DNA of 64,000 nt, taken from NCBI GenBank assembly GCA_013399115.1, contig VXAA01001968.1, positions 740,540-804,539 on the forward strand, read 5' to 3'. Under the pieces are notes generated by a model that worked only from the letters and a program-made list of their open reading frames with translations, was not told where the DNA came from and did no database searches. The position numbers and the translations under genes are program-made. The stretch comes from Anseranas semipalmata. Its lineage: Eukaryota > Chordata > Aves > Anseriformes > Anseranatidae. Below are positions 38,980 to 52,850 of this stretch, piece by piece (position 1 is the first letter of the stretch; the number at the start of each line of letters is the position of its first letter).

Positions 38980-41900
38980 CTACGCTTCTTGGTGTTATAA
39001 AAGCTGTAGGATGTGAACAGGAAATACTGTGGTCACATGCAAAGGGGGGGTGAGGGGTTAAACCAATGGTGATGCCACTGTCTTCAGAGAAGCTGTGGGA
39101 GAATGAGCTGAGACCAAGCAGTTGCCAGTGATTGGATTAATAGACTTGCTCTTCATAAAAGCAGTGGCTCAGGTCTGCCACACCTGCTTGGGATCAAAAA
39201 CAGTAAGGTCAATTCTGCCTTTTATATCCTTCTGCAAGGAGGCTTTGCAAGGCTCAGCTTCTCACCATCTGAAAGCCACGTTCAGTTGACAATCCCACTT
39301 TGTCCTATTTCTGGAAACCAGAGGAAATGGCAAATATCTCCACTCAAAAAGAATACGATACAAATCAGAGACTGCTTGAACTTGAGTATCCCAAAACAGC
39401 CTTTCTACAGACATGACCTCAAGCTTGAATAGGACATAAAGTGAGATGTATTTCACAGGCTTTTCTGTTTGGCTGTGAACATGTTGCGTACTATTAAAAA
39501 GAGGTTCAGTACAGGTTACTTTGTGTGGTAGGGAAAGACAGGCTATTCATGGAGATGCAAAGAAAACCTGGGTTCAGAGTTCAGTTCCTAAATGGTCAGG
39601 ATTAGGTTATTTCTTTGTAAGGCATTTTGAATTCCTGTGAAATGAAAGACAGAATATGAAAGCACAGAGCATGGGCAGTCAGACTGCATGCCAGAAATAA
39701 ATCAGAAGAAGCTCTAATGGCTCACAGTCGTTTGGATGATTAATGGCAAAAACAGCATTTGCCATCCAGCAGAACCCAGTAGACTCCTGAAGCCAAAGCA
39801 GGTCTGACAAGACCAGAGATAACCACTTTGGGAGACATAAAGGGGAAAAAATGTCCTAATAAAGCAGAAAGACTAATAATGGACTCAGGATATTTGTTCC
39901 AATTGCCCCAAATTTTGTTTGGAGCACAGCATCATCTGAAGAGACATTTATGGACTAAGGCAGCTGAATATCAGGTCTGCCTGTCATGTTTTGATCAAAA
40001 TAGATGGAGAAGGGAAGCAATGTGAACAAAGGATAAAATAGAAGGATGGAGACAGCACAAGGCATCAAACAAGACTGTTATTTCACACTTTTTTTTCTAT
40101 TTTTTATTTATTTTCTGTGGGCTCCTGTCACAAGGTAACAGTATGCTTCATGAGCTGGGAGATGCTAGATGCCTGAGTAAAGTTGCGAGGGGGAAGAAAT
40201 ATTCTAACATTTGGACCTATCTTTTATTTTTATATATGTAAGTAAACACAAACAGATACTATGAATATATAAAAATCTATGCACTTGTACATATATATAA
40301 AAAAAATCAAAGAAAGGTCTGAATGGGAAAAATATATTACATATATACCTCTTTTTTAGATAACTTACTTTTACAGTCAGTGACTTGCAAAAGGCCATTT
40401 CCATGCCAGCGTTGTAGCCTTTTCTTTGGAGTTCAGCAAGTTAGACGGGAGCATAAAAGTTCAATTAAAAGCCTGCTTGCCTGTGACTGATAATGGTTTT
40501 GACATTTGCAGAGTCTCCTAACAACAATGCCCAGGCAAGGTGGGAAAAAGGAAATCAAAGAATGAGTTCTTTGCAGATGGCAGAAAACACCCTGCAAAGA
40601 GAGGCTTTAAACATCTGAGATTTTGCGCTCATGGCCCCAGAAACAATCCTTCCCACCACGCAAGCCTGTGCCGAATGCTTTAGCATTCCAAGGAGCTGCG
40701 TTGTCCTGCCTGAATAAAAACAGAAGCTGCGAGGGAGCCTACCTGGAAGGTGTTAAATAAAGAGCAATGGAGCTTTTCTTGAGCAAGCGCCCTGATCATC
40801 ACCACCGCAAACAGGGAGGTAACTATAGGGAGAGGAAGGAAATAGCCAGCTGATTGCCAGCCTAAGATTTGCTTTCGCTCCTGTCAACTAAAGTAGCATC
40901 CTTCTGAGCTGAGGAAGACCCAGAAGTTACGTTCCCATCAGGACGGACTGCAGCTCTCAGCTAAGGCACAGGGTGCACTCTTGATAAAAGCTTTCTCATC
41001 CAAAGCTCTTGAGTGAGGCAGCTGGGGCAGAGTGTCATCTGCTCTCTTCTGCGAGGTTACGGTTGTATTTTCAGACATGGGTAAGTTTAAAAAAAGTTCA
41101 GTGGCACTGCCTGCCTGGTATAAAACCAGTGCTGTCTCTTTGGATTTGGTTGCCTCGTCACTTTTGCAAATGCCTTGAGGTAAAACGTGGATATTTGCCA
41201 GGGAATGTCCTAGCCCCAGCCACTGGCCTTTTAGAAAAGCTCCTTTGCACACCCATACAAAGAGCTGACATGAAATGCACTGCTATTTGCACTGACAACT
41301 TTAGGAAGAGGAGAGGAAAGAAAGCTCAATTTTAAAATTCAGCTTAATGAATCAGAAGCAATCAGAATTAGAGCCCGTTCCCTATTCAGACTCCTGAGTG
41401 AACATGAACTAATTACTCCAGTTGATAGCCTCCGAGGTAGGTACAGAGCAGCAACATGTGGGAAGCTGCATGGGAAGAGTAATTAAATGACCTGCGAAAG
41501 CACAGAAAGGTGTCCTAATGCATCATGTCCAGCTAGTTTAATGTGATTGCAGTAGTAGGATCAAGTCCAGGTCACTTTAGAGGTAGCAAGCACATGCACT
41601 GGGATGTGTGCTGTTCCCTATGGATGTCTCACCTTTCTTGACTATATTTAGAGGTGTAGCATCAGCCTGTAATGCACTTCTGCTCACAAGAGTCCCACGG
41701 GATAGAAAAGCTCACCTCTTTCTGCAACAGGGAGCTTGAAGCAGAGAAAAGCCCTAAGAGACCTGCAATAGCTACTGGTCTCCCAATCCATATTTTAGTG
41801 GGACAACTATCCTCACATTGCAGTTTACACAACGAGGCAGCAGGGTTTATATTGCTTTTGAAACTTTATGAGAGTTCCTGGCTTCACACTCAAGGGAAAT

Positions 41901-44900
41901 ATCATGTTAGATGTGGCTGATAGGGAAGGAGAGGAGACCTGCTGCTGCAACGTGTTAGAGAGATTTGCCAGTAGCTCAAGAGCTTCAGGCCAGTGGCTTT
42001 GGATGCAAAGATCCAGGCTTCTGGTCTCAGATGCCCAAAACAGCGTTCATGATTATTTTGCTGTTTATAGCTCATTAATTTATTCCTCTAGGCCTGTATG
42101 GAGGGTACTTTTTCATGTCTGTCTTTCATATGACATCTTGCAACTTGACATAACAGCAATTTTTGGAAGAGAAAGTAGAGCCATCAACTTGTCAGGTCTT
42201 GTTTAGCAAGTGGATGGACTTTGCATCAAGGAAACATGATTGTACCTTTATGCACACACAATACATACATGAACCCACACACATGTATCACTCATACAAC
42301 AATGTGCTTCACTCTCTGCTGCTAAACTGTGAAAATAAATCAAATCTCTGCTCAGCACTCAGCTGTAATTATTCAAATTATTAACAGAGAGGAGAAAGGA
42401 GAGTTTTGAACAAAACCCCAGCTCATTCAGCTGACAGAGCCATGCTGTTTTGACCTCTTCTATTTGCTTCCCAGTCCCTGTCATCCAATACAGACTAAAA
42501 AAGCACTTGAAAACATAGAGAGAGAGTGAAAATGGGAGTTCTTATGCACATAAGTATGGTATTCCTCTGTTGTCATTAAAAAAGGTTTATTCAGGGGTAT
42601 GGAAAAGAGTATCTAGTAGGATGAAGTGTTCCTCTTTGCCTTTGTGAAGAGGAGCCCTGCTTCCAACTGGCTGCTAAAAAGAATAGAAAATATTTTGAAA
42701 ATTTAGTAGCAACACTACCCATGCCAATGGGATCTTATTTCTCTCTCTCTCTTTTTTTTTNGTCATTTTCTCCTGTAAATGATATGCGTATACACAGCAC
42801 TGAATACTACAGACAGGTACATGAAGCAGTTAAGCAAGGTCTATGCTGGAAAGAAAACATGCTCAAGCCACAGAGGAAGCCACAATGGGCAACCCTGCTG
42901 CTAGGCAAGCAGAAACATGACATTAACCTGTCCATTAATCTGTACACTCTCACTGTCCAAAACAAAGCACAGCAATTTGAGTAGAACCAAGGTGTTATAT
43001 CTGTGGGTGTGCCTGTATGTGTTTATGCTTTATTTTTATTTTACTTGTCATGTACTGTTACCAAAGTAAAAATCCACATCTTGAGTAACAGCAGGTGGAA
43101 TTTCTATTTTAGCACATCTTTGGTTCAATAGAGAAAAGATAGCTAAAAGGAGTCCAGCTTGAAGATATCTATCAAAAAGTTTTGCAGAACAACAATTCAA
43201 GAAGCAAACAAAAAGGAAGGACTGATGTCTTCTGGTATTCAAGCAGAGATAAGCTGTTTTAGGAACAAGATAATGGATCAGAGCATGAGGATGGCTCCTC
43301 TGGGCTCGTGCTTTGTATGTAGGTATTTCAGGTGGATATAAGAACAAGAAAGGTGGGCATTGATCTTGCCCCAACCATACTCTTCCAGCCCCAACCATAC
43401 TCTTCCAGCTCCAATGACCCTGTGGCTTTTTGCTGTACAGAAAACTCTTTGCACCTCAGACTCCTCAGCAGATTTTTCTTCATAACTTTGACCAATTATT
43501 CTTTGAACCCATCAGAAAGTTTAGTGCCCAAAACATCCAAACATCTGACAATGGTCTCCGTGGTTTAATGTATTGTCTGAAGAGACACTACCTACTGCTG
43601 TCACCTGATACCTCATTTGATGTTTCATAGTATTCATAAGAGGCAGGGAGTAAAGACAAGAGAGCCTCTGTGGATGGTTAGGAAGGAGGTCTGAAAAGAA
43701 CAAAATCAATTAGAAGAGGAAGAGATTCATGTGGAGGTCTAGGAAAAGGATCAGCTGTCAAAGTCACAATAAATATCCAGTACAGTTGTACTGGCAATAC
43801 AGTGGCAATAGATAGAGGTCTGACTTTTCCTGTATGCAGTGCAAGAGAACAGTTACATGTTTGATTTCCCATAGGTATTAGAATCAGCATGAAAGACTTC
43901 AATGTTTAGTGAAAAATGAAAATACAATGCTGAAGGCAAAGGGGATACACCATAAGAAGCTTTGTATAAGACTGATCAAAAACAAGGCAAAAAGCATCCC
44001 TGGTGTGCAGTGATCACGGGAACTGTTACCTCTGTGAATAGGTGGCACAACATGCTCCAGGTGACCAAGCGCAGGGTCCTGTGCTGCAGCAGACAGAGGG
44101 ACATGTCCCATCCCTCCCTCTCAGGCATTGTACTCACAGCTGAGAGGCTACACTGGTGTTACCTGCACAAATGCCAAGCACAGAGGCTCTGTGCACAGCT
44201 GAGCAGAGGTGGAAGAGTGGCTAAAGAGGATCAGGCTGTGAACTTCTTGTGTCTTTTGCACTTTATAAGCTACAAAGCATATGACATTGCATCCTGGTAA
44301 AGCTATGTCCCAAAACAATGGTCAGTAAATATTCATAAATATGTCATACTTATGTATGTTGTTGCTCTGATTAGTTTAAGGGGGTTTACAATGAGGATTT
44401 CCATGCAAGGCTTCAAGGACTATTTAAGAGTTACTGTCCTGTTCACATACATCCTCCAGTTATATCACAGTGACATGAACTCTCTTCTTGAATCTCATAT
44501 TGAAGTATGAAAAAGGATATGCATTTTAAAAGGTTTTGTATTCCTCTGGGAACCAGATAAACAAATATGCTGGCTTGTTACAGCAAATCCTATGTATCTA
44601 TTGGGATGTTCATCTTGCACAAGGTAATAACAAAATGACAAAGCAGGACAAGAAGATCTTTTGCAACTGTATCTATCCTGAGGAATTAAAAGGAAAGGGG
44701 AAAGAAGGAGGTTTAGTTTTCTTCAAGTTTAGCTTAGTAGCAAAAATTATATTCCATGGGGAACACAAAGGATCACTTCAAGACAGCAGCAAAGGAACTG
44801 CAGCTAGCTTCAAAATTCTGGGAACAAATGTGTAGATTTTCAAAAAATGACAAATGATTTATTTCTATCAGGGAAACAGCATCAGGCAGAAATAATGGGG

Positions 44901-46789
44901 GCCAAGGCTTTGTCAGATCAGATCATATCACTAGTCCATCAAGTTAGGACTTTGCCTCCAGAAGTGATCAGCACCTGATGTTGCAAAAGAAAAGACAAGA
45001 AAAAAAAAAACACTCACCATGCATCTGGCAATGCTGAAATAATTGGAAGGAAAGCTACACACAGGTGTGCAGACTCTGCCATGACTGACAGGAATAGAGA
45101 ACAAATTCAGAAATCCACTTTGGCTCCCATTTTCTGAGGTGGAAAGGGTAAGTTAAGGTTGAACACAGGAGGCTGGTTCACTTGAAAACCCTTGGTCTGA
45201 CTGATAGCACCTCCTGCACTGCCCAAATCCCTGTTCCATGAATAGAGCACCACACCAAGCTACGACGCTGGGAAGGGCTCCTCCAGCTTTCCAGTGAAGC
45301 AGCTCTCTAAACCATTATTGATTTCTACTGTGGCACGTGTGGTTGGAACGAAGCATCCACTGTGCTCAATCACAAGCTATTGCAACTATGAACAGCTATC
45401 TATTGTTCTTGGGTTCCCAAACCGGACCCAAATTTCTGTTTCATTTAGTCTCAGCTTCAGGATCTCCAGGATACACCTTCTTTGGCCCACAGCTCTGGGA
45501 AGCTAGATCCTCTTCTCAAACTCAAGTGCTACCTGAAAAGCCAGCACAAGCCTGTAGCTAGAAAACGTATCTCTGAATGACTCCCAAGACAGACAGCCCA
45601 CAGACAAGTCCAAGATAATCCAACAAAACACAATATTTGGCACTCTGAGTAAAATACAACTGTAATTTTCAGAAGTGAGGTTGGAAAGATGTTGACACCC
45701 CCCTATTACTCCTAAATAAACATTTCCTACAAGGCCAGATGCAATCCTGACACAGAAATGAGGGACAGAGGGCAGGAGGAGACAGAAAAAGAGCATGTGG
45801 CCACGTAGCCCCTGACCCAGAACAAAACCATTGTACCAGAAAGAGACAGTAGGGGCTATAATTATCCTATTTGTCTCTCTTCATCTAAGCCTCCTAGCTT
45901 TGCAACTTGCCAAGTCTTCTCAAACGTTTGTTACAATGAAAAGCACAAATTCACTAGACAGGTTTTACAAAGTCAGTTAGTGATTTTCTGCAATTTCTTC
46001 TCCAACTGATATCCACACGCAGCAAAGCTCAAGGAAAAGAAAGGCAAAACATAAATGGGAAATTCAGAATAGGGCTTCCTGAAAGCCACTATTGCAGTAA
46101 ACTTCTGTGCACAACAGAAAGCTTTCTCACTGAAAACATCACTGAATCATTTTGAATGACAACCAAAATCATTTAAAAAAAAAAAAAAAGCAAAATCTGC
46201 TTATGAATAAATGCAGAAAACTTGAGATAAATTCCTGCAAATAACATTTCAAGGTTGGTTGAAGTTGCTAATGGCTACATTTGTCCAACCTTTTAAAATT
46301 TTGCTATAGCATCAATCATATTAGATGACCCCTTGCAGTGAACACGCAGAAACCTCCTGTAATCCTTGTCAAATCACTTTCAGCCATCTCTGGTATTAAC
46401 CATTTGAGGCATTTCCACTTCCCTGCTTGGCTCCCTGCCACCTTTGCAAAATCATTTTGATATTTCTTTACTCGTTTCCTCAGAAGTTATTTCACAGCAA
46501 AGAAAATAAAACATGACAACAAGCCCCACAACTTAGCATCCTTTAAAACATGCTCTTCCAACTGCAGTAACAACCTGACTCTTGGGCATTTCCTGGGAAA
46601 CTGGCGACCAACTGTCTTAATGCCCTGCAGTCTTGCTTCAAGCCATCAAAGCTCCCAGCCAAACATTAATCCCTGGAAAAAGCTCTGGGCCTTGGCATCG
46701 CTGCTTAAATATAAAAATTTATTAGCATAGCACTTTATAGTGTCACTCACGGAATAAAACTTACAGATCACTCTTCTGGTTTCTTCACA
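38980..46789. other. unique non-coding sequence
   Basis: No gene seen. The stretch at about 40.4-40.86 kb has a conserved-element texture. About 40230-40350 is very AT-rich with TATATA strings. A single N lies at 42761 after a CT/T tract. A 20-bp tandem duplication lies at 43369-43408. Open frames do not exceed about 116 codons and resemble nothing I know. Confidence 0.5.
43369..43408. repeat. 20-bp tandem duplication
   Basis: The unit CCCCAACCATACTCTTCCAG is present twice, back to back and without mismatch, indicating a recent slippage event. No function is implied. Confidence 0.95.
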
Positions 46790-47580
46790 ATGTCACAGAA
46801 GTGTTAGCTGGAAGAGATCTCTGGAGGTCTCAAGTCCAATTTCATGCCCAAAACAGGACCATCAGCAACACAGACCCGCTCAGCCATGCCTTCATCTAGC
46901 CGAGTCTTGAAACCTTCTCAGCTGGGTTGCACTGCCTCTCTGGGTACCTCTCCCAGGGCTGCAGCACCTGCCTGGTGAGCGAAGGTGTCTTTAACATGCA
47001 GCCTGAGCCTCCAACCTGCACCTTGTCTCTCTGCTACCTCCTCTGCCCTTGCTGAGAAAAACCCCGGCTCTCTCATCTTTGCAGCTCCCCTGCAAGCAGC
47101 TGTAGGCTGCTGTTGGTTTACCAGCCCACCTCCCTCAGCTATCCCCACAGTGCACGTGCTCCAGCCCTGGCTGGATGGTGGCTCTTTGCTGGATCCCCTC
47201 CACATCCCCCTCCAGCTGCAGGCACCGTTCTCCAGGTGCAGCTTCAGCAGCACCAGGCACGGGAAATAACAGCTTCCCTCGCTTGCTGGCCATGCAGAAC
47301 GTGGCTGATCACAGTGAGAGTGCGCTTCTGGATTGTAATTTGCCCAGCTTCCCTCCTTAACCCCAGGTCCTCTCCACTGGGGCTGGTTTGGGGCAGTCAG
47401 CTCTCAGCTGGTTTCTCCACCCCAAGCACAGAGCCTTGAGCTTCCCCTTGCCAAACCTCATGGGGTTTCTGTTAGGCCATCTTAAATTAACCCAGGTCCC
47501 CTAGGCAGCCACTCTGTCATTTGTCACACCAGACTCTCCCCCTAGTTTAGTATCATCCACAAATTGCTTTTTTTTATGCT
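46790..47580 (-). mobile_element. old CR1 LINE fragment, antisense, with 3' UTR
   Basis: Read on the + strand this follows the reverse complement of bird CR1 from its 3' end inwards. The order is TCACAGAAG...GGAAGAGATCTCTGG, CCTCTCTGGGTACCT, the passage around GCAGCTGTAGGCTGCTGTT, CATGTGCTCCAG-like GCACGTGCTCCAGCCCTGGCTG, CTCCAGGTGCAG, ACCTCATGGGGTTTC, and TTTAGTATCATCCACAAATTGC. It is diverged, with indels, and the ORF2 frame is broken. GC-rich open frames here (up to 111 codons) are decay products. The right end is uncertain by about 50-150 bp. Confidence 0.9.
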
Positions 47581-50429
47581 GTTGGTTTCAGTAACACAGC
47601 TAGAGTAAAGAGACCATTTAAATGTCACCCCTGGTGTGTTTGCTCATGGTAGATAGTTTGTGTAAATTAGAGTCTCCTGCTCTCCTCGCTGTGCTGCCTG
47701 CTGACCCAGTCCCGCAGCTGAATTAGGTCTGCCTTAATAGATTTTCCCCAAGTATTTCAATGCTGTAATGAAAAGCCTAACTTCACAGCACTTCCTGAAA
47801 CAAAAGTATTTCAGCACCCAGCAGTCTGAATCATCCATGGGACTGAGACATCCTGCAAGTTTCCAGTGCTGTAAAACTGACGCTGCACTGGCTGAGAGCA
47901 GCCATGGCTTCGTCCCATGGAGATGTTTCCCCTGGGAGGATGAAGCTGTCTGTATACCTCTTAGTGAAAGAGTTTATTGAAAAGTGTTTACCTTTTTGGC
48001 TCCTTTGCTTGCAGACAACACAAGTTTCCCTGCTTTCTTTCCTCTCCTTTCCGCCTTGCAGGATTAGCTTTGTTTTTCACAAACAGATGGAAACAATTCT
48101 GTCTTTTCCTTCCCACCTACTATGTCTCTTTGTTGAAGAAATGGTCATCCCTCCCAGGCACAGATCACTAGTTTAAACAGGCTTCTGCAATGCTCAAAAG
48201 AGGAATATTATAATACTGCTCTTTGTATCAAGAATTCAGGTGTAACTCCTTCCTCTGCTTCCATTCTGCCCCTTAAAATTCATCTCTAGGTAGCTCAGAG
48301 GAAGAGCTGTTCCTAATTCAGGTCCAGCAGGGAGTATATTTTTAAAAATAATAATAATAAAAATCAGAAACGATTTCAAAAAGCATCACTGCTATGTTGG
48401 GAAAACCACCAAAACGATGTGAATGATACATAAAAGATAAAACATCTAACAAAATTCTCCAGTGCTAGAGCAAGCAGTTCAAAGAAAAGGCATCAGAGTC
48501 CAATTACCTGCCCGCAGGGTGTAGCGGCTGAATGCTGCAGGCCAGAGAGCAGCGGAACATCAATTTTTTGGCCACCCATGGCTCCAAATGGGTGCTAATT
48601 GCGGGGGGCTCGCTGTGGCAAGTAATGCATTTGTTTGCTTTATCCTGTCCCCCCATGGTGACAGTGGGACTGCTATGGTAGCTGTGAGACCAGGTATGGT
48701 GGCAGTTCTCCTCGGAGCGATGTGTCCGGCATTCAGTGCCTACAGAAGCAGATCAAAGCCAATTTCTCCCATCCTTACTCCAGCACCTGCCCAAGTTCAC
48801 ACCATTTTCTGCCTGAAGCATTATTTTGTTTCTGATCCGCACCAGAAAGCTGCTACCCTGATCATCCTCACTGAAAAGGCAGATGAAACCTCCCCCTGAT
48901 TCAAACCAAGTTATAGATTTTATTTTTATTTTACCACCACTCTCAACCAGTGCTGTTTATCTGGGATATCTCCCTTCTCATTGCCCTCTCTTTATACCCC
49001 ACTGCTCTAAGGACTTTTATAAAGGCTTTTCTCTCAGTGGCATCTCCTAGCGCTCTTTGGCACTGCAGTGTGGAATCAATCCCAAACAGAGAACCAGAGC
49101 AAAACCTAGCTGCACGAGTCCAGAGCAAACCATCATTTGACCATTTAACTGGAGTTTCACTTTTAGTTGGAGTTTCTCTGTTGCCTACTTGCATACTGAG
49201 GCAGATTGCAACTCAGGTGAACTAATGTTTCTCCCTGTCCTCCTCCTCAGAAATCTAGCAGGATTTCTATTCCAGAAGTTAATACATTATAGGCTTGCAA
49301 ACAGTACTTAAAATAATCCACTCCTCTGCCTTCCTTCATTCAGCGTGACCGTCGTTCCTGCACGCAGGCTGAGTCACCGAGGGGCCAGTGATCTGAGCTC
49401 CACACAGCCGTGAACCTTCTGTTGGCATTTCATAATGTCAGTGAACAACAGCAAGTTTTGTACATTTTCCTTTTCTTTCTAGAAAAGTGCTGTATTTATC
49501 CCTTTTGGGTCTAATCCCAGAGATCAAAAATGGGGCCAGCTTAGGCAGGTGATTAGTTTTATGTCAGTCCATGTGACTCATTGACATGCTTTAAGTCAGA
49601 CACGTGTATAAAGCTTGGTGAATTGGGGCCATTAACCTCACAGTTGTTTCTCTGATTTTTCCCATTTTCCTTGCCACAGATTTGACATGTATGAAGTTCT
49701 TTTCTTCATTTCATCTCTGATCATCAAAGTTCTGTAAAGAAAGGTCAGTGACATTTTGTAGTGTTTCCCAGCGATGACATCTCAGACCCCATCAACCTTG
49801 CATTAAAATGCTCTTTTAGTAACAAACAGCCTATTTGCCCCCATCTTTGTGTAAATCTAGGAGTCAACATAAACTATTTCTATTGACATGTATAAAAATG
49901 AGCACAGTCCAAAATCTCTCACATTTCTGCCTTTGTCCTCCCTCAGCATTACTGATTGAATGCCCCCTTTTTTGAGCGAAAGCTGAAATATGGATTTTCT
50001 TTTCATCATCACCACTTGCACAGCTGCATCAGTCATTAAGCTGTCCTAAAGATCTGTTACTCAGGAACTAGATGCCAGGTATATATCGTATCCTGAGGTG
50101 AGTTGTGGCAGGGCATAAATTGATCATGTGGTTCACACCTTTGAAACCCAAATGAAAGAACATCAATTGTCATCAACTCCACAGATATAAATAGAAAAGA
50201 CTAAATCAATTCTAGCCTAAATGTGTTGTGGAATGAAAACTTAGAAAGAAAAAAAAAAAAGCCAAACAAACAAACAAACCACAGGTTAATTTAATCAGAA
50301 ATAAAAAATTATACTTTTGAATGTAGGACATAAACTGAAGAGAAATTTCTTCAGTCAGCCAATTCATTCCCCAAACATTTGAGACAACTGCATGCTAAAA
50401 TTACAACCCCAAACACATTAAGCTTCATG
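47581..50429. other. unique non-coding sequence
   Basis: No gene seen. Blocks near 48.5-48.7 kb and 49.3-49.65 kb are unique and moderately GC-rich. At 49483-49548 a pyrimidine tract plus AG, 22 open codons and CAG|GTGATT look like a small exon, but nothing supports it beyond that. A (CAAA)n tract lies at 50263-50279. Confidence 0.5.
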
Positions 50430-51760
50430 TTAAACTGTGTTTTTACTCCTATTGTCTCTATGGGAAAGTCATTCCAGAACTACAAATATCTGCAGGTTAT
50501 CAGCTTCTTTCAAACATCCAGGTAAAATGTAGCCATGGTTCTTTTAAAGCTATTTGCACTTCTGCTAGGATAGCTGTTTATCTTAAACATCATCTTGTGT
50601 TAAAGTTCATGATGTAGTTACTGTCTTTTATATAACTGTTTCTATATAGTCTCATTCCCCCCTAAAGTACAGTTTTCTGGGTTAAAGAAGTAGGGCTATT
50701 GACATTTCTTTTTACTAAGGTACATTTCTCCATCATTTCAAGTTTGGGTTCATCCTTCTTGAATATGTGTGAACAGGACTGTATGTTACCATTCTAAATG
50801 AGATCTTACAGCACCATATAATTCCCAGTTTCTACTGGAAATACCTTGTGAGATACTCTCGTATGCTATTTTCCTCTCACTATCATCTTGAAGGCCCATA
50901 TCCATCCTATGATCAATGAGTACAAACAGGTCTTCCTTCTTCCCTATTACTTCTGTGTGACAATTTCCAAGCCTACAGCAGAAATTCTTGTTATTCGTTC
51001 CCAGGTAAATGACACTGCACTCTGTAGCACTGGATTTCCTTTAATTGCTGTTGCTCCACTCCTTACTGTCACTCAGGTCCTCCCCCATGTTACCTTGTCC
51101 TCCCCCTTTCTGACACTCCTCCTTGCTCAATGTCATCTGCAAGTTTCACCCACATTGTCTCACCTTTTGTGCTAGGAACAGTGATTTAAACTTAAATGCA
51201 CTTGATCTAAAGATCGGTCTTTGTAGAACTCCAATAGTAGCACCCCTCCTGTTCTTTCAGCCAAAGACACTGCTATTTCTCTTCTGTGCAGAACCTTATC
51301 TCCTATATGACTTCTGTACTAATCCCCAACTTCTGCATGCGATACAAATGTTCTTTGAAGTCTAGACATATGAAGAATGTTATCATTATGTCTAAAAAAA
51401 ATCTATCAAAGATAAGTTATACAACAATTATACATACTAAAAAAATCTGTTTTCACTTTGTTCCCTTTATCTCCACTATTCTATTCCTGTGAAAAAGTTG
51501 AATTCTTTCTAACTATCACAGTTGCACTAGAAAGTTTGTATATACTCAACCTCATTTTTTTCCCCTTTTTAATGTATAAGCTTTGTCATTTAACAAGTAT
51601 ATATAATTACCTTTGTTAGGCTTATACTAGACCTGCAAGTCCATGTGCCAGCTTTGTCTCAATTCTGTGATGGAGACTAATTAGTCTTCTAATTTAGTTC
51701 TTTTAATCCTCTAGACTTGTGCTTGCATATCTGATTAATGTGTTATATAGAAGTATATCA
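50430..51760 (-). mobile_element. ancient CR1 LINE copy, antisense
   Basis: On the + strand the sequence tracks the reverse complement of an older amniote CR1 type for about 1.3 kb. Landmarks are ATTCTAAATGAGATCTTACAG, TATCCATCCTATGATCAATG with AGGTCTTCCTTCTTC, AATTCTTGTTATTCGTTCCC, AATGTCATCTGCAAGTTTC, GATCGGTCTTTGTAGAACTC, TTTGAAGTCTAGACATATGA, CTCATTTTTTTCCCC, and TCCATGTGCCAGC followed by GATGGAGACTAATTAG. It covers the RT domain through to the 3' part of ORF2 and is full of small indels. Of the CR1 pieces here it is among the most decayed. Limits are approximate. Confidence 0.8.
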
Positions 51761-52772
51761 AATACCACGTGCATTTAAGAACAGGAGAGCTCTCACCATT
51801 TTCACATGCTACATCTATAGGATAGGTTTCATTGTATGAAGTCCAGGACAGGATCCAGTTGTTGAAATAATTGTCTCAGACATTGGCATCTGAGATACTC
51901 TAGGGTATTTTGCTAAGCACAGGGTTGGCAGATGTTGGTGCTGTTGACACAGCTCAGCTCTTCTGGAACAGTTGTTGCAGTGCACCTGGAGTACCCTGAA
52001 ATATCTATGATTGTGGGGGTACCCAACTGAAACTCACCCTCAATCTATTGATTTCACCCAGAAGACTTGGTGAGGTGAAACAAAAACTGGAGCTTGTAGC
52101 AAAGCTGCATTGGATTAGTTCATCTTAGAAATAGGGTTGGTGTTTCCTAGTAGTGGGCTTAAACCAGCAAGATGGTGACACCATGTTTATAAAGGGTTAC
52201 TTTTGGAGAAGACAGGCTTCAAGCTAGCTTTTGGGCAATCTGACCCTATGCTAATCTATTCCAAGCTTAAAAACTGTGATCTCCTAGTTTGCCTCTTGTT
52301 ACTTACATTGTCTGAACACTCATGACATTGGCATATACCAAGACTGGACTTCAGAGGTCCAGTTACTCCTTCAGCCAGAAGGAAATCTCTTGCAAACCCA
52401 GATGGCCAGATATATTCAGAATTTCTTGCTTTCTGATTCTGGACAATATCACCAGCAGCTCACAGGGATCAGAGTTCACAGATATAAGCTTTATCAGATT
52501 CATGCCTGGGAGAAAAATCTCCTCTTGGTTATTCCATCCCGGATTTTCAGAGCTATTGGGATGATTTCTTCATTTGGATTTTGGCTTTTGCTGGAGCCCT
52601 GGGACAGACAATCTGATGCTCACCTGGTCATATCCAGCATTATGAGTTAGTTCGTTGCCATTGCAGGGGCCTCAGATATTTGTGGTATTTCCGTTTCTCC
52701 TGCAATTTCCCAACAGTTTGTTTGCCTGAGGAGATGAATGCTTCAGTTCAAAGTCACCGAGGAGAATCTAGG
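51761..52772. other. unique non-coding sequence
   Basis: No gene recognised. Two overlapping open frames of 80-86 codons (52322-52650, + strand) carry no motif I know. It lies between two CR1 fragments and may hold unrecognisable transposon decay. Confidence 0.45.
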
Positions 52773-52850
52773 TAGGATGCAATGGCTTGCAATTCACAAG
52801 TTAGATCAGATGATCTAATCACTCCTTCTGTCCTCAAACTCCATGAAACC
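52773..52850 (+). mobile_element. old CR1 3' terminus
   Basis: The string CAATGGCTTGCAATTCACAAG, then TTAGATCAGATGATCTAATC, ACTCCTTCTGTCCTCAAACT and CCATGAAACC matches the amniote CR1 3' UTR end ('caatggcctg...actagatgatctaatggtcccttctggcc...ctatga') with modest divergence. It is in + orientation, unlike the CR1 copy 1 kb to its left. How far it extends upstream is not clear. Confidence 0.7.

Noticed and set aside
46918..47439. Several 94-111 codon frames on both strands
   Set aside because: They fall inside an old antisense CR1 copy and are off-frame decay products.
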